A stretch of DNA of 64,000 bases from Umezawaea tangerina (GTDB lineage: Bacteria > Actinomycetota > Actinomycetes > Mycobacteriales > Pseudonocardiaceae), in contig NZ_PVTF01000001.1 in the NCBI RefSeq assembly GCF_003002815.1, forward strand, positions 62,001 to 126,000, read 5' to 3'. Of this stretch, positions 7,987 through 15,856 are shown piece by piece (the stretch's first letter is position 1; every line of letters starts with the position of its first letter). The notes below the pieces were generated by a model. That model had not been told where the DNA came from. It did not search any database and saw only the letters and a list, made by a program, of their open reading frames with translations. The translations under genes and the position numbers were made by a program.

Positions 7987-8709
7987 GTGACCCCCAGCCA
8001 GCAGACCCCGCCGAACCACCGGTCCATCGTCAGCTTCGTCCAGCGCGGCGAGCGGATGACGGTCGGCCAGCAGAAGGCGTGGGACGCGCACTGGGAGCGC
8101 CTCGGGCGGGACGTGAAGGAGCTGCCCGCCGGTCCGGTGGACTTCACCGGGTGGTTCGGGCGGGACGCGCCGGTGCTGCTGGAGATCGGTTCGGGCATGG
8201 GCGAGACCACGTCGCAGCTGGTCGCCGACGCCCCGGACGTGAACTACGTGGCCGTCGAGGTCTACAAGCCCGGCCTGGCGATGCTGATCCTGCGCGCCGA
8301 GCTCCTCGAGGTCGACAACCTGCGCCTGCTGCGCGGCGACGCGGTCGACCTGATCACCGAGCACGTGCCCGAGGCCTCGCTGTCCGGCGTGCGGATCTTC
8401 TTCCCGGACCCGTGGCCGAAGAAGAAGCACCACAAGCGCCGCCTCGTGCAGCCGGAGTTCATCTCGCTGCTGTCCTCGCGCCTGGTGCCCGGCGGGATGC
8501 TGCACCTCGCGACCGACTGGGAGAACTACGCCGACCAGATGATGGCGGTCTGCTCGGCTGAGCCGAAGCTCGACAACCCGCACGCGGACGAGCCCGGTGG
8601 GTGGGCACCGCGACCGGAGTGGCGGCCGATCACCAAGTTCGAACAGCGCGCGGTCGAGGAGGACCGGATCAGCCACGATCTGATGTTCCTCCGGAACACG
8701 CTCACCTGA
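7987..8709 (+). CDS. trmB: tRNA (guanine-N7)-methyltransferase
   Basis: TrmB forms 7-methylguanosine at position 46 of the tRNA variable loop using S-adenosylmethionine. The 240-aa product has the SAM-binding motif EIGSGMG (near residue 60), the substrate region RIFFPDPWPKKKHHKRR with the diagnostic PDPWPKKKH, and the C-terminal TKFE motif. All are characteristic of the family. GTG at 7987 is chosen because of the adjacent -10 element; an ATG 33 nt upstream is possible but has no ribosome binding site. Confidence 0.95.
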   Translation: MTPSQQTPPNHRSIVSFVQRGERMTVGQQKAWDAHWERLGRDVKELPAGPVDFTGWFGRDAPVLLEIGSGMGETTSQLVADAPDVNYVAVEVYKPGLAMLILRAELLEVDNLRLLRGDAVDLITEHVPEASLSGVRIFFPDPWPKKKHHKRRLVQPEFISLLSSRLVPGGMLHLATDWENYADQMMAVCSAEPKLDNPHADEPGGWAPRPEWRPITKFEQRAVEEDRISHDLMFLRNTLT

Positions 8710-8727
8710 CCGTGTACTCAAGTCACG

Positions 8728-8760
8728 ACCCTCAGTGGTCGATGTGCCACCACTGAGGGT
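8728..8760 (+). terminator. Terminator after trmB
   Basis: 12-nt perfect arms ACCCTCAGTGGT and ACCACTGAGGGT with a 9-nt loop, starting 19 nt after the trmB stop. It isolates trmB from the following NOS-like gene. Confidence 0.8.
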
Positions 8761-8802
8761 TTCGGGATCGCTTGATCGGGTGGTGCTTGTTGATCACCCG
8801 GA

Positions 8803-10020
8803 GTGCCCCGTCTGGCAGTGACGAGTAAAGACGTTCCGCAACTACGGTTACCGACCGTGACCGCAGTCCACAACGGAGTCAGAGCGCTCCCCGAGGCACC
8901 AGACCTCGATGCCGCGGAGGGTTTCCTCCGCATGTTCCACATCGCACACCCCGAGGCGGGCGCCATCGGCACCCGGCTGGCGGCCGTGCGTGCGGAAGTG
9001 GCGCAGACCGGTACCTACCGGCACACCACCCAGGAGCTGTCCTACGGCGCGCGGATCGCGATGCGCGACAGCGGCTGGTGCACCAGCGGCCTGCCGTGGC
9101 GCAGGCTGAAGGTGCGCGACCTGCGCGGCCTGCGCAACGCGGCCGCCGTGGCCAACGAGTGCGTCGAGCACCTGCGGCTGGCCACCAACGGCGGTGAGAT
9201 CCGCCCGCTGGTGACGGTGTTCGCGCCGGACTCGCCGTCCGGACCCGGCCCGTGCGTCTGGAACGAGCAGCTCATCCGGTACGCCGGGTACTCCGACGGC
9301 ATCGGCGACCCGCGCTACGCCGCGTTCACCGACGCGGTGCAGGGCATGGGCTGGAAGGCGCCGACCATGCGCAGCAGGTTCGACGTGCTGCCGCTCGTCG
9401 TGGAGACCGCCCACGAGGGACCGCGGCTGTTCACGCTGCCACCTGAGGTGGTGCACGAGGTGCCGATCGAGCACCCCGACCTGCCGTGGTTCGGCGGGCT
9501 CGGGCTGCGCTGGCACGCCGTGCCGGTGATCGGCAACATGCGGCTGTCCATCGGCGGCGTCAGCTACCCCGCGGCGCCGTTCAACTCGTGGTTCGTCGGG
9601 TCCGAGATCGGCACCCGCAGCCTGGGCGACGAGAACGGCTACGCCGCCGCCAAACCCGTCGCGCAAGCGCTTGGCCTGGACACGACCTCCGAGCGCACGC
9701 TGTGGCGCGACCGCGCCGTCGTCGAGCTGAACCGCGCGGTGCTGCACTCGTTCGACCGCGCCGAGGTGACCATCACCGACCACCACGCCGAGTCGCAGCA
9801 CCGGCTGTCGTGGCTGCGCGCCCGGCAGCGGCACAGCGGCAACCGGCCGACGTTCCGCCTCGACCCCGGCTCGGCGCAACGAGCGCGCACCGGTGGCCCC
9901 GCGCGATTTTCCGCATCGGAAAGCGAAACCACCCGACCCCAGTCCCCCGGTCGTTTGGCGGAACTCCTCAGGCACCACAACGACCGCTCGAGCGGACTGC
10001 ACTCCGACGATTCGCGATAA
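8803..10020 (+). CDS. Nitric oxide synthase oxygenase-like haem protein, divergent
   Basis: A 405-aa protein resembling bacterial NOS oxygenase domains, which oxidise L-arginine to citrulline and NO. Conserved landmarks in order: the proximal haem Cys region (GWCTSGLPW, Cys93 and stacking Trp99), WNEQLIRYAGY, GMGWKAP..RFDVLPLVV, WFGGLGLRWHAVPVI, PFNSWFVGSEIGTR, LWRDRAVVELNRAVLHSF and DHHAES. Two features are abnormal. The glutamate that binds arginine in known NOS (NMxLEIGG) is Ser249 here (NMRLSIGG). The C-terminal Trp/pterin-side region (DWxW..PP..HR) is absent, replaced by a basic, low-complexity tail. The canonical RCIGR context of the Cys is also changed. The fold is therefore likely, but arginine oxidation is doubtful. 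GTG 8803 is used; GTG at 8818 or 8857 is possible. Confidence 0.82.
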   Translation: MPRLAVTSKDVPQLRLPTVTAVHNGVRALPEAPDLDAAEGFLRMFHIAHPEAGAIGTRLAAVRAEVAQTGTYRHTTQELSYGARIAMRDSGWCTSGLPWRRLKVRDLRGLRNAAAVANECVEHLRLATNGGEIRPLVTVFAPDSPSGPGPCVWNEQLIRYAGYSDGIGDPRYAAFTDAVQGMGWKAPTMRSRFDVLPLVVETAHEGPRLFTLPPEVVHEVPIEHPDLPWFGGLGLRWHAVPVIGNMRLSIGGVSYPAAPFNSWFVGSEIGTRSLGDENGYAAAKPVAQALGLDTTSERTLWRDRAVVELNRAVLHSFDRAEVTITDHHAESQHRLSWLRARQRHSGNRPTFRLDPGSAQRARTGGPARFSASESETTRPQSPGRLAELLRHHNDRSSGLHSDDSR

Positions 10021-10049
10021 TTACAAGCCGGTAATTCCCGGCGGATTCC

Positions 10050-10148
10050 TCAGCGCTGCGAGTCGACCATCACGCCTGATAGGGCCATCAGGATCAGAAT
10101 GAGCAAGCCGACGACAGCGCCGAACCACGTAGCGATAACCGTGAACAT
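10050..10148 (-). CDS. Small membrane peptide, 32 aa
   Basis: A short frame, normally missed, of 32 codons. ATG at 10148 is preceded by GGAGG with 5 nt spacing. The product has a short N-terminal stretch, one hydrophobic helix (residues about 4-26, including GAVVGLLILILMALSGV) and a polar end DSQR. Its function is unknown. It is transcribed opposite to the flanking NOS-like and sensor kinase genes. The strong ribosome binding site plus membrane-helix composition make it credible. Confidence 0.65.
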   Translation of the reverse strand: MFTVIATWFGAVVGLLILILMALSGVMVDSQR

Positions 10149-10304
10149 GACGTCCTCCGTTTCCCCGAACCTCGCCACTCCAGAATCACCCCTCACCGGG
10201 TGATCCGACATCGGCCAGCGGGGTATTTCCGCAGGGGTCCGGGTCAGCCTTCCGGCTGATGCCGCACCCGACCGGGGGCGGACGCGCTCTCAGCCTCCAG
10301 GTCC

Positions 10305-10310
10305 TACGGT
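10305..10310 (+). promoter_or_regulatory. -10 element of the orphan kinase promoter
   Basis: TACGGT ends 8 nt before GTG 10319. The 170 bp upstream contain two small hairpins, ATCACCC/GGGTGAT at 10185-10204 and TCAGCC/GGCTGA at 10244-10259, either of which may be an operator; nothing else is seen there. Confidence 0.45.
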
Positions 10311-10318
10311 GGCTCCTT

Positions 10319-11506
10319 GTGCAGAGCTCACAGTTGGACTGGCGAGCGTTGGCCAGACGCCAGTGGCCGTTGGTCCTGGCACTGCTGTTCCTGGGGTTCC
10401 TGGAGACCGTGTCCGTCTGGTCCGGCGACCCCGCGCGGCTGCTCCAGATCCCCGGCTCCATCGTGGTGTGCGTCCTCGCGGTGCTGTCGCCCCGCCGCCC
10501 GTTCGACACCGCGCTGGTCACGGCGGCGGCCATCCTGGCCAGCTCGGTGCTGCTCAGGATCGTGAACCAGGCGGGCACCCCGCAGATCCTGGGCGGGCTG
10601 AGCTTCACCGAGACGGCGGCGCTGATGGCGTTGATCGCCATCCTCGTCCGGCAGGCACCGAGGGCGCGGGCGGCGATCGGGGTCGTCCTGCTCATCGCGA
10701 CGGTGGTCGCGGCGAAGCTGATCCGGCCGGACTACTTCGAGCTGCAGGGGTACGAGTCCACCAGCCTGCCCGACGACCTGATCGGCGGCGGCGTGATCCT
10801 GGTCCTCTCGGTGGGGACGGGGCTGTACTTCCGGTCCCGCGACCGGGAGCGCAGCCGCGGCGTCGAGGCCGAGATCCTCGAGGCGCAGCACGCCGAGCGG
10901 ATGGCGTTGGCGCGGGAGCTGCACGACGTGGTCGCGCACTACGTGACCAGCATCGTCGTGCACTCGCAGGCCGCGGAGGCCGTGCTCGAGCTGAACCCGG
11001 ACGCGGCCCGCGAGGTGCTGCCGGTGATCACCAACAGCGGTACCGAGGCGCTGGCCGCGATGCGCAGGCTCGTCGGCACGCTGCGCGGCTCCGAGCTCGC
11101 CGGGCACGGCGCGGTCGACTCGACCAGCGACCTCGCGGGCGACGTGCGGGCCGTGGCCGACCAGTCGAACCTGCCGGTGCACCTGGAGTTCGACCTGTCC
11201 GACCAGGTGCCGCCGGAGTTCGAGCGGTCGGTGCTGCGCCTGGTGCAGGAGTCGCTGACCAACTCGCGCAAGCACGCCTCCGACGTGAGCCGGGTGGACG
11301 TGTCGGTGTCGACGAAGGAGGGGGCGGTGCACGTGCGCGTCGCCGACAACGGCCGCGGCACCCGGCAGGTGCCGATCGGCGGGTCGGGCGGGTACGGGCT
11401 GGTCGGCATGCGCGAACGCGTCGAGCTGCTGGGCGGCACGTTCACAGCGGGCACGCGGCCCGGTGACGGCTGGGAAGTGCGGGCCAGCATCCCGATCACG
11501 ACCTGA
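10319..11506 (+). CDS. Sensor histidine kinase (HisKA_3 type), no adjacent response regulator
   Basis: A 395-aa membrane kinase of the NarL/DesK class. The N-terminal half has about five hydrophobic segments. The dimerisation helix carries the phospho-acceptor His in ARELHDVVAHYVTS. The ATPase domain has the N box (SLTNSRKHA), G1 (VADNGRGT) and G2 (GYGLVGMRER). GTG 10319 is favoured over ATG 10259, which would add 20 residues ahead of the first membrane region, because of the leaderless promoter. No response regulator is encoded nearby, so the partner must be elsewhere. Confidence 0.9.
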   Translation: MQSSQLDWRALARRQWPLVLALLFLGFLETVSVWSGDPARLLQIPGSIVVCVLAVLSPRRPFDTALVTAAAILASSVLLRIVNQAGTPQILGGLSFTETAALMALIAILVRQAPRARAAIGVVLLIATVVAAKLIRPDYFELQGYESTSLPDDLIGGGVILVLSVGTGLYFRSRDRERSRGVEAEILEAQHAERMALARELHDVVAHYVTSIVVHSQAAEAVLELNPDAAREVLPVITNSGTEALAAMRRLVGTLRGSELAGHGAVDSTSDLAGDVRAVADQSNLPVHLEFDLSDQVPPEFERSVLRLVQESLTNSRKHASDVSRVDVSVSTKEGAVHVRVADNGRGTRQVPIGGSGGYGLVGMRERVELLGGTFTAGTRPGDGWEVRASIPITT

Positions 11507-11514
11507 GCGTTCAA

Positions 11515-11546
11515 GAGGCCCGACGCGTCATCGCGCCGGGCCCCTC
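11515..11546 (+). terminator. Hairpin after the kinase gene
   Basis: GAGGCCCG and CGCG pair with CGCG and CGGGCCCCTC around a TCAT loop with a small bulge, 9 nt after the kinase stop codon. A probable intrinsic terminator without a T tract. Confidence 0.6.
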
Positions 11547-11620
11547 GGTGGAGACAGGTCTGGTGACGAGCGGATACCCGGTCCGTGCGGGACCAAACCA
11601 GACCGGGCAGGATTTGCCCC

Positions 11621-12928
11621 ATGTCCTCGCGCCTGCACGCCCCGGTGGTCCTGCCCTGCGATCCGACCTGCGGCGTGCTGCGGGACGCCGTGGTCGACGT
11701 GGCCGACGACGGCCGCATCACCCACGTCGGACCGGCGGCCACCGCGCCCGCGTTCGACGGCGAGCGGCGCGAGCTGACCGGCATCCTCATGCCCGGCCTC
11801 GTGAACACGCACGCCCACAGCCCGATGACCGTGCTCCGCGGTCTGGGCGGCGACCTGCCGCTGCTGCGCTGGCTGCAGGAGGCGATCTGGCCGAACGAGG
11901 CCAAGATGACCCCGCAGGACAGCGGCGCCGGCATGCTCCTCGGCGCCGTCGAGATGCTGCGCAACGGCGTCACCACCAGCGCCGAGATGTACTTCCACGC
12001 CGAACAGCTCGTCGAGTCCGCGCTGGCCGCGGGCTCGCGCACCGTCGTCGGCATCGCCGTGCTCGACCTGCCCGGCATGCCGTGGCGCCCGATGGCCGAG
12101 GCGATCGACAAGTGGATCGACGCCGACGGCCTCCGCTTCGGCCCCGGCGACCGCGTCGAGCTCGGCTACGGCCCCCACTCCGCGTACATGCTCGCACCCG
12201 AGGTGCTCGGCGAGCTCGCCGCCGCTGCCCGGCAGCGCGGCGCCCTCACCCAGATCCACGTCGCCGAGGCCCCGAACGAGGACGCCGCCCAGCGCGCCTC
12301 CCACGGCTCGGTGCCGAAGCTGCTGGAACAGGCCGGCGTCCTCGACGGCCGCGTGCTCTCCGCGCACTCCGTGCACCTGTCCGCCGAGGACATCGCCATC
12401 TACGCGAAGCACCGCGTCGGCGTCGCCCACTGCCCCGGCTCCAACACCAAGCTCGCCTCCGGCATCGCCCCGCTCCGCGCCTACCTCGACGCGGGCGTCC
12501 CCGTCGGCCTCGGCACCGACGGCCCCGCCAGCAACGACGACCTCGACCTCTTCGAAGAAGCCCGCCTGGCCGCCCTCCTCGCCAGGGTCACCGCCCTCGA
12601 CGCCTCCGCCGTCAAAGCCGCCGACGCCCTCCTCCTCGCCACCCGCGGCGGCGCCGCCGCCCTCGGCCGCACCGACATCGGCACCCTGGCCCCCGACCAC
12701 TGGGCCGACCTCGTCCACATCGACGTCGACGACCCCGCCTTCGCCACCGGCCTCGACGCCCCCGACGACCAGATCCTGGCGAACCTCGTGTGGGCCACGG
12801 GTTCCCGGCGGGTGCTCGACGTGTGGGTGGCGGGGGAGCAGGTCGTGGCCGGCGGGGAGAGCACGCGGGTGGACCGGGCGGAGGCTCAGGCGGCGGTGGG
12901 CGCCGTCGCGGCTCGCCTGCGGGGCTGA
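11621..12928 (+). CDS. Amidohydrolase, SAH/MTA deaminase-like
   Basis: A 435-aa metal-dependent hydrolase of the cytosine-deaminase/TrzA/SsnA branch, which deaminates purines or S-adenosylhomocysteine/methylthioadenosine. Metal-site motifs are present in order: NTHAHSPMTVLRG, IHVAEAPNE (His), AHCPGSNTKLASG (His) and LGTDGPASNDDLD (Asp). ATG at 11621 gives a normal family length. The gene is alone, 114 nt after the kinase. Substrate assignment within the family cannot be made from sequence alone. Confidence 0.85.
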   Translation: MSSRLHAPVVLPCDPTCGVLRDAVVDVADDGRITHVGPAATAPAFDGERRELTGILMPGLVNTHAHSPMTVLRGLGGDLPLLRWLQEAIWPNEAKMTPQDSGAGMLLGAVEMLRNGVTTSAEMYFHAEQLVESALAAGSRTVVGIAVLDLPGMPWRPMAEAIDKWIDADGLRFGPGDRVELGYGPHSAYMLAPEVLGELAAAARQRGALTQIHVAEAPNEDAAQRASHGSVPKLLEQAGVLDGRVLSAHSVHLSAEDIAIYAKHRVGVAHCPGSNTKLASGIAPLRAYLDAGVPVGLGTDGPASNDDLDLFEEARLAALLARVTALDASAVKAADALLLATRGGAAALGRTDIGTLAPDHWADLVHIDVDDPAFATGLDAPDDQILANLVWATGSRRVLDVWVAGEQVVAGGESTRVDRAEAQAAVGAVAARLRG

Positions 12929-12970
12929 TCTGCGGGCTGGCCCACCCGCTGGGTTCACGCCATTCGCTTA

Positions 12971-13158
12971 CAGGTCGGGCAGATCCGCCTGGATTGCCGC
13001 ATAGGGGCGTCGAAGCAGGGCTCACGTATCCCGCGCCGACCGGCTTCGCGTTCAAGCCGGTCCTGGTGGCCTGGCTGTGCCGACCCAGGAAGTCGGGAAC
13101 GCGGTTGCGGGCTGGCCGACCGCTCACCGCAGTGGTGACTATCGATGTGCAGCCATCA
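12971..13158. repeat. Diverged direct repeat, left copy
   Basis: A segment of about 185 bp, beginning CAGGTCGGGCAGATCCGCCT, recurs in the same orientation at 13785-13970 at roughly 80% identity with small indels. The copies bracket the transposase remnant. It contains no credible gene. Confidence 0.7.
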
Positions 13159-13179
13159 CGGCGTTCGGTTCCGAAGGCG

Positions 13180-13784
13180 TAGGGCCGTTCCTCGCACAAG
13201 GTGCGATCGACCCACCATTGGTCTCCCACCGGTGGCGACGGCTCCGTTCGCGGACGACCGCGACGGCCCCGTATCGCGGGGACGGCTCGGGTCAAGGGCA
13301 TCAGTTGCGTGACGTCGTTGCGGTTGCCGCCGGTCAGCGACACCGCCAACGGGATGCCGTGCGCCTCGGTGATCAGATGGTGTTTCGAGCCAGGCCTGGC
13401 ACGGTCGACTGGGCTCGGTCCGGTTTTGGGCCGCCCTTCATGGCTCGCAAGTGGGAGTCGTCGATCACCGCCCGCGACCAGTCCAACGCACCGGCCCCGT
13501 TCAACTCGGCCGGCAGCGATTCGTGCAGGCGCTGCCAGACCCCGGCCTCGTTCCAGTCCCGCAGTCGCCGCCAGCAGGTCATGCCCGACCCGAACCCCAA
13601 CTCCTGCGGCAGGAACTCCCAGGAGATGGCCGTGTACAGCACGAACAGGATGCCGCACAACGCTGTGCGGTCATCCAGTCGAGGACGACCAGGGTGACGA
13701 GGGTCGTGTCAGGCGACCGGCAGCAACGACTCGATGCGTGCCCACAACTCGTCGGACACGATCCACGGAGGCTGCTGCCCCTTC
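13180..13784 (-). pseudogene. Decayed IS5-family transposase
   Basis: The remnant reads on the minus strand through at least two frames. An N-terminal piece (WIVSDELWARIESLLP) runs to a stop, then continues in another frame with HPGRPRLDDRTALCGILFVL and AISWEFLPQELGFGSGMTCW. A further frame carries the second Asp-containing core (GSKHHLITEAHGIPLAVSLT, then GGNRNDVTQL). The C-terminal third with the catalytic Glu is deleted after RGRRGRPR. IS427-group elements normally use one programmed frameshift; the extra frame change and the deletion mark this copy as dead. Confidence 0.8.
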
Positions 13785-13970
13785 CAGGTCGGGCAGATCC
13801 GCCTGGCCTGCCGCATAGAGAACGTCAAAGCAGGGCTCACGTATCCCGCGCCGACCGGCTCGCGCTCAGGCCGGTCCTGATGACCTTGCCGTGCCGACCC
13901 CAGGGACATCGGGAACGCGGTTGCCGACCGGCTGACCGCCACCGCAGTACACCGAGACATCCATCAAGAT
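13785..13970. repeat. Diverged direct repeat, right copy
   Basis: Second copy of the segment at 12971-13158. On the minus strand it lies just upstream of the transposase N-terminus, so it may be the 5' flank of an ancestral element; the left copy would then mark a second, lost insertion. Confidence 0.7.
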
Positions 13971-14071
13971 CACCACCACCGCCCCCGATACAGACCCCGC
14001 CCGACCCAGGGGGACAGCCCTGGGCCAGTTTATCGAGGTGGGAGGCCTGGTGGGGGTGGCGGGCGGGGAGC

Positions 14072-14098
14072 TGTGGACAACTTCGAGGCTGTGGACAA
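14072..14098 (-). promoter_or_regulatory. Two DnaA-box-like 9-mers
   Basis: TGTGGACAA (reverse complement TTGTCCACA, the high-GC actinobacterial DnaA box) occurs at 14072-14080 and 14090-14098, exactly 18 bp apart start to start. They lie in a 440-bp stretch (13970-14408) without a gene, where nothing else was recognised. Confidence 0.45.
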
Positions 14099-14408
14099 CT
14101 CGTGGTGGTGGCGCGAGGGCGGGTGACCTGCGCGGAGAGGGCCGACGTGCTCCGGGGCTCGTGTGGAGGTCTGAAAGTCCCGCTGGTCGGGTGAACGCCG
14201 ACCCGCCAAGACATGGCTGCAAGTCCTCCCGAAGCACCGCGGGTCCGGCAGGCAACGACTCCGAGCCTGCCAGCTCCAAAGCAGCACGCCGCGTCAGCCA
14301 GGACCGCGACCAGCTCCAGCGATGCGCCGGTACCGGCCAAGCACCACCGAAGACCCGACACCAGCCAGAAACCACACCTACTGCAGCCAAACCCGACGAC
14401 CGCCCCGC

Positions 14409-15092
14409 CTAGTGCGCCCGTGGCCGGATGACGATGTCGGTGAGGTGGGCGTCGGGGCTGGCGTGGACGGCGGCGGCGACGGCGCGGCCGACCGAGTCCG
14501 CTTCGAGGTAGTACTGCGGTTCGTACTCGCCGCCCTCCTGGGCGCGGACGTCGCGCTGCATGTCGGTGTCGACGCGGCCGGGGTGGACCGAGGTGACGCG
14601 GAGGCCGCCGCGGTCTTCTTCGGCGCGCAGCGAGTCGCCGAAGGCGTGCAGGGCGAACTTGCTGGCGGCGTAGACGCCCCAGTTGGGGTTGGCGCGCAGG
14701 CCCGCGCCGGAGTTGATGAGGACGACGTGGCCCTTGGCCGAGCGGAGGGCCGGGAGGAGGAGGCGGGTGAGCTCGGCGACGGCGAAGACGTTGAGGTCGA
14801 ACGTGCGGCGCCAGACGTCGGGGGTGGCGTCGGCGACGTGGCCGAGCTCGGTCATGCCCGCGCTGTGCACGAGCACGTCGAGGCTGTCGATGTCGGCGGT
14901 GGCCTCGGCGAGCGCGGCGGGGTCGGTGATGTCGACCGGCCAGGTGCGGGCGTCGGGGAGGGAGGCCGCGAGGGACGTGAGGGCGGCGGAGTCGCGGCCG
15001 CCGAGGAGCAGCTGGTGGGTGTCCGCGAGGGAGCGGGCGATGGCGGCGCCGATGCCGCGTGACGCCCCGGTGATCAAAGCGACGGGTGACAT
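14409..15092 (-). CDS. SDR family oxidoreductase
   Basis: A 227-aa cytosolic short-chain dehydrogenase. TGASRGIG lies at residues 8-15, the NAG-type motif appears as HSAG, the catalytic Ser is in INSGAG, and YAASK is the YxxxK dyad. It follows a terminator downstream of the lipoprotein gene and is probably transcribed on its own. The substrate is unknown. Confidence 0.9.
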   Translation of the reverse strand: MSPVALITGASRGIGAAIARSLADTHQLLLGGRDSAALTSLAASLPDARTWPVDITDPAALAEATADIDSLDVLVHSAGMTELGHVADATPDVWRRTFDLNVFAVAELTRLLLPALRSAKGHVVLINSGAGLRANPNWGVYAASKFALHAFGDSLRAEEDRGGLRVTSVHPGRVDTDMQRDVRAQEGGEYEPQYYLEADSVGRAVAAAVHASPDAHLTDIVIRPRAH

Positions 15093-15111
15093 ACCGGAAC
15101 CCTAAGGGGCG

Positions 15112-15149
15112 GGATCGTCCTGCGGCTCGGTGGAACCGCAGGACGATCC
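15112..15149 (-). terminator. Terminator of the DUF3455 lipoprotein gene
   Basis: 14-bp perfect arms (15112-15125 and 15136-15149) with a 10-nt loop, 5 nt after the lipoprotein stop codon on the minus strand and 20 bp before the next gene. Confidence 0.8.
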
Positions 15150-15153
15150 GCCG

Positions 15154-15708
15154 TCACGCGGTGGCGTAGAAGGTGTAGAGCGCGCGGTAGGGAACGGACA
15201 GCTGCGCGTTCGGCTGGCACGTGCCCGCCGGGGCGACGCCGCCCTCGGTGTTCAGCCGCTGCACGTAGGTGACGCCGCCGAGCAGGCCGTCGCCGCGGGT
15301 GGTCTTGGTCTTGAGGAGGAGCTCCGGGATGGCGTCGGGCCGGTCGGCCTTGCCGCCCTCGACCGGGGTCGCGTCGACGGCGCTGCCGTCCACGGTGGAC
15401 ACCCAGACCGGGCCGCGGGAGTGCAGGATGATCGGCTTGCCGTCCTTGTCCACCAGGGTGGCGGCGGGTTCGAGGAGCTTCCACGCGCCGGCGGTGCAGG
15501 TGTAGGCCTGGACACCGCCGGCCTCGTACCTGCCGACGAGCTTGTTGCCGTCCGGGACCCGAACGGCGGCGGCGACGGGGGTGTCGGCCACCTTGACGTC
15601 CGAAGACGGTAGGGCGGTGCCCGCCGTGGCGTCGCCGCCGCACGCCGTCGTCGCACCCGCCAACGCGATGGCGCCGAGGGTCAGTCCGATGAGCTTGATG
15701 CGCTTCAC
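15154..15708 (-). CDS. DUF3455 domain secreted protein / putative lipoprotein
   Basis: A 184-aa exported protein. The N-terminus MKRIKLIGLTLGAIALAG is a signal sequence, and Cys23 in TTACGG may be lipidated, though the lipobox is weak. The mature part matches the DUF3455 pattern: a conserved GVQAYTC near the start, HSRGPVWVS in the middle, and VQRLNTEGGVAPAG..C near the end, with a Cys pair likely to form a disulfide. Function is unknown. It sits downstream of two phosphate-regulated PhoX genes, separated by about 150 bp in which no gene is seen. Confidence 0.78.
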   Translation of the reverse strand: MKRIKLIGLTLGAIALAGATTACGGDATAGTALPSSDVKVADTPVAAAVRVPDGNKLVGRYEAGGVQAYTCTAGAWKLLEPAATLVDKDGKPIILHSRGPVWVSTVDGSAVDATPVEGGKADRPDAIPELLLKTKTTRGDGLLGGVTYVQRLNTEGGVAPAGTCQPNAQLSVPYRALYTFYATA

Positions 15709-15856
15709 TTCGCACTCCTGTGGGATGGCCGTTGGGGGAACCGGCTGTCCGCGGTGCAGCCACCGACAACACGTGCGGTGTTCTGGAGTGGTTCAAGTTC
15801 AGCGCGGAAGTGGCCTGGGACACAGGATGCGCCCCAGGCCACCGTCTCGAGTGGAC

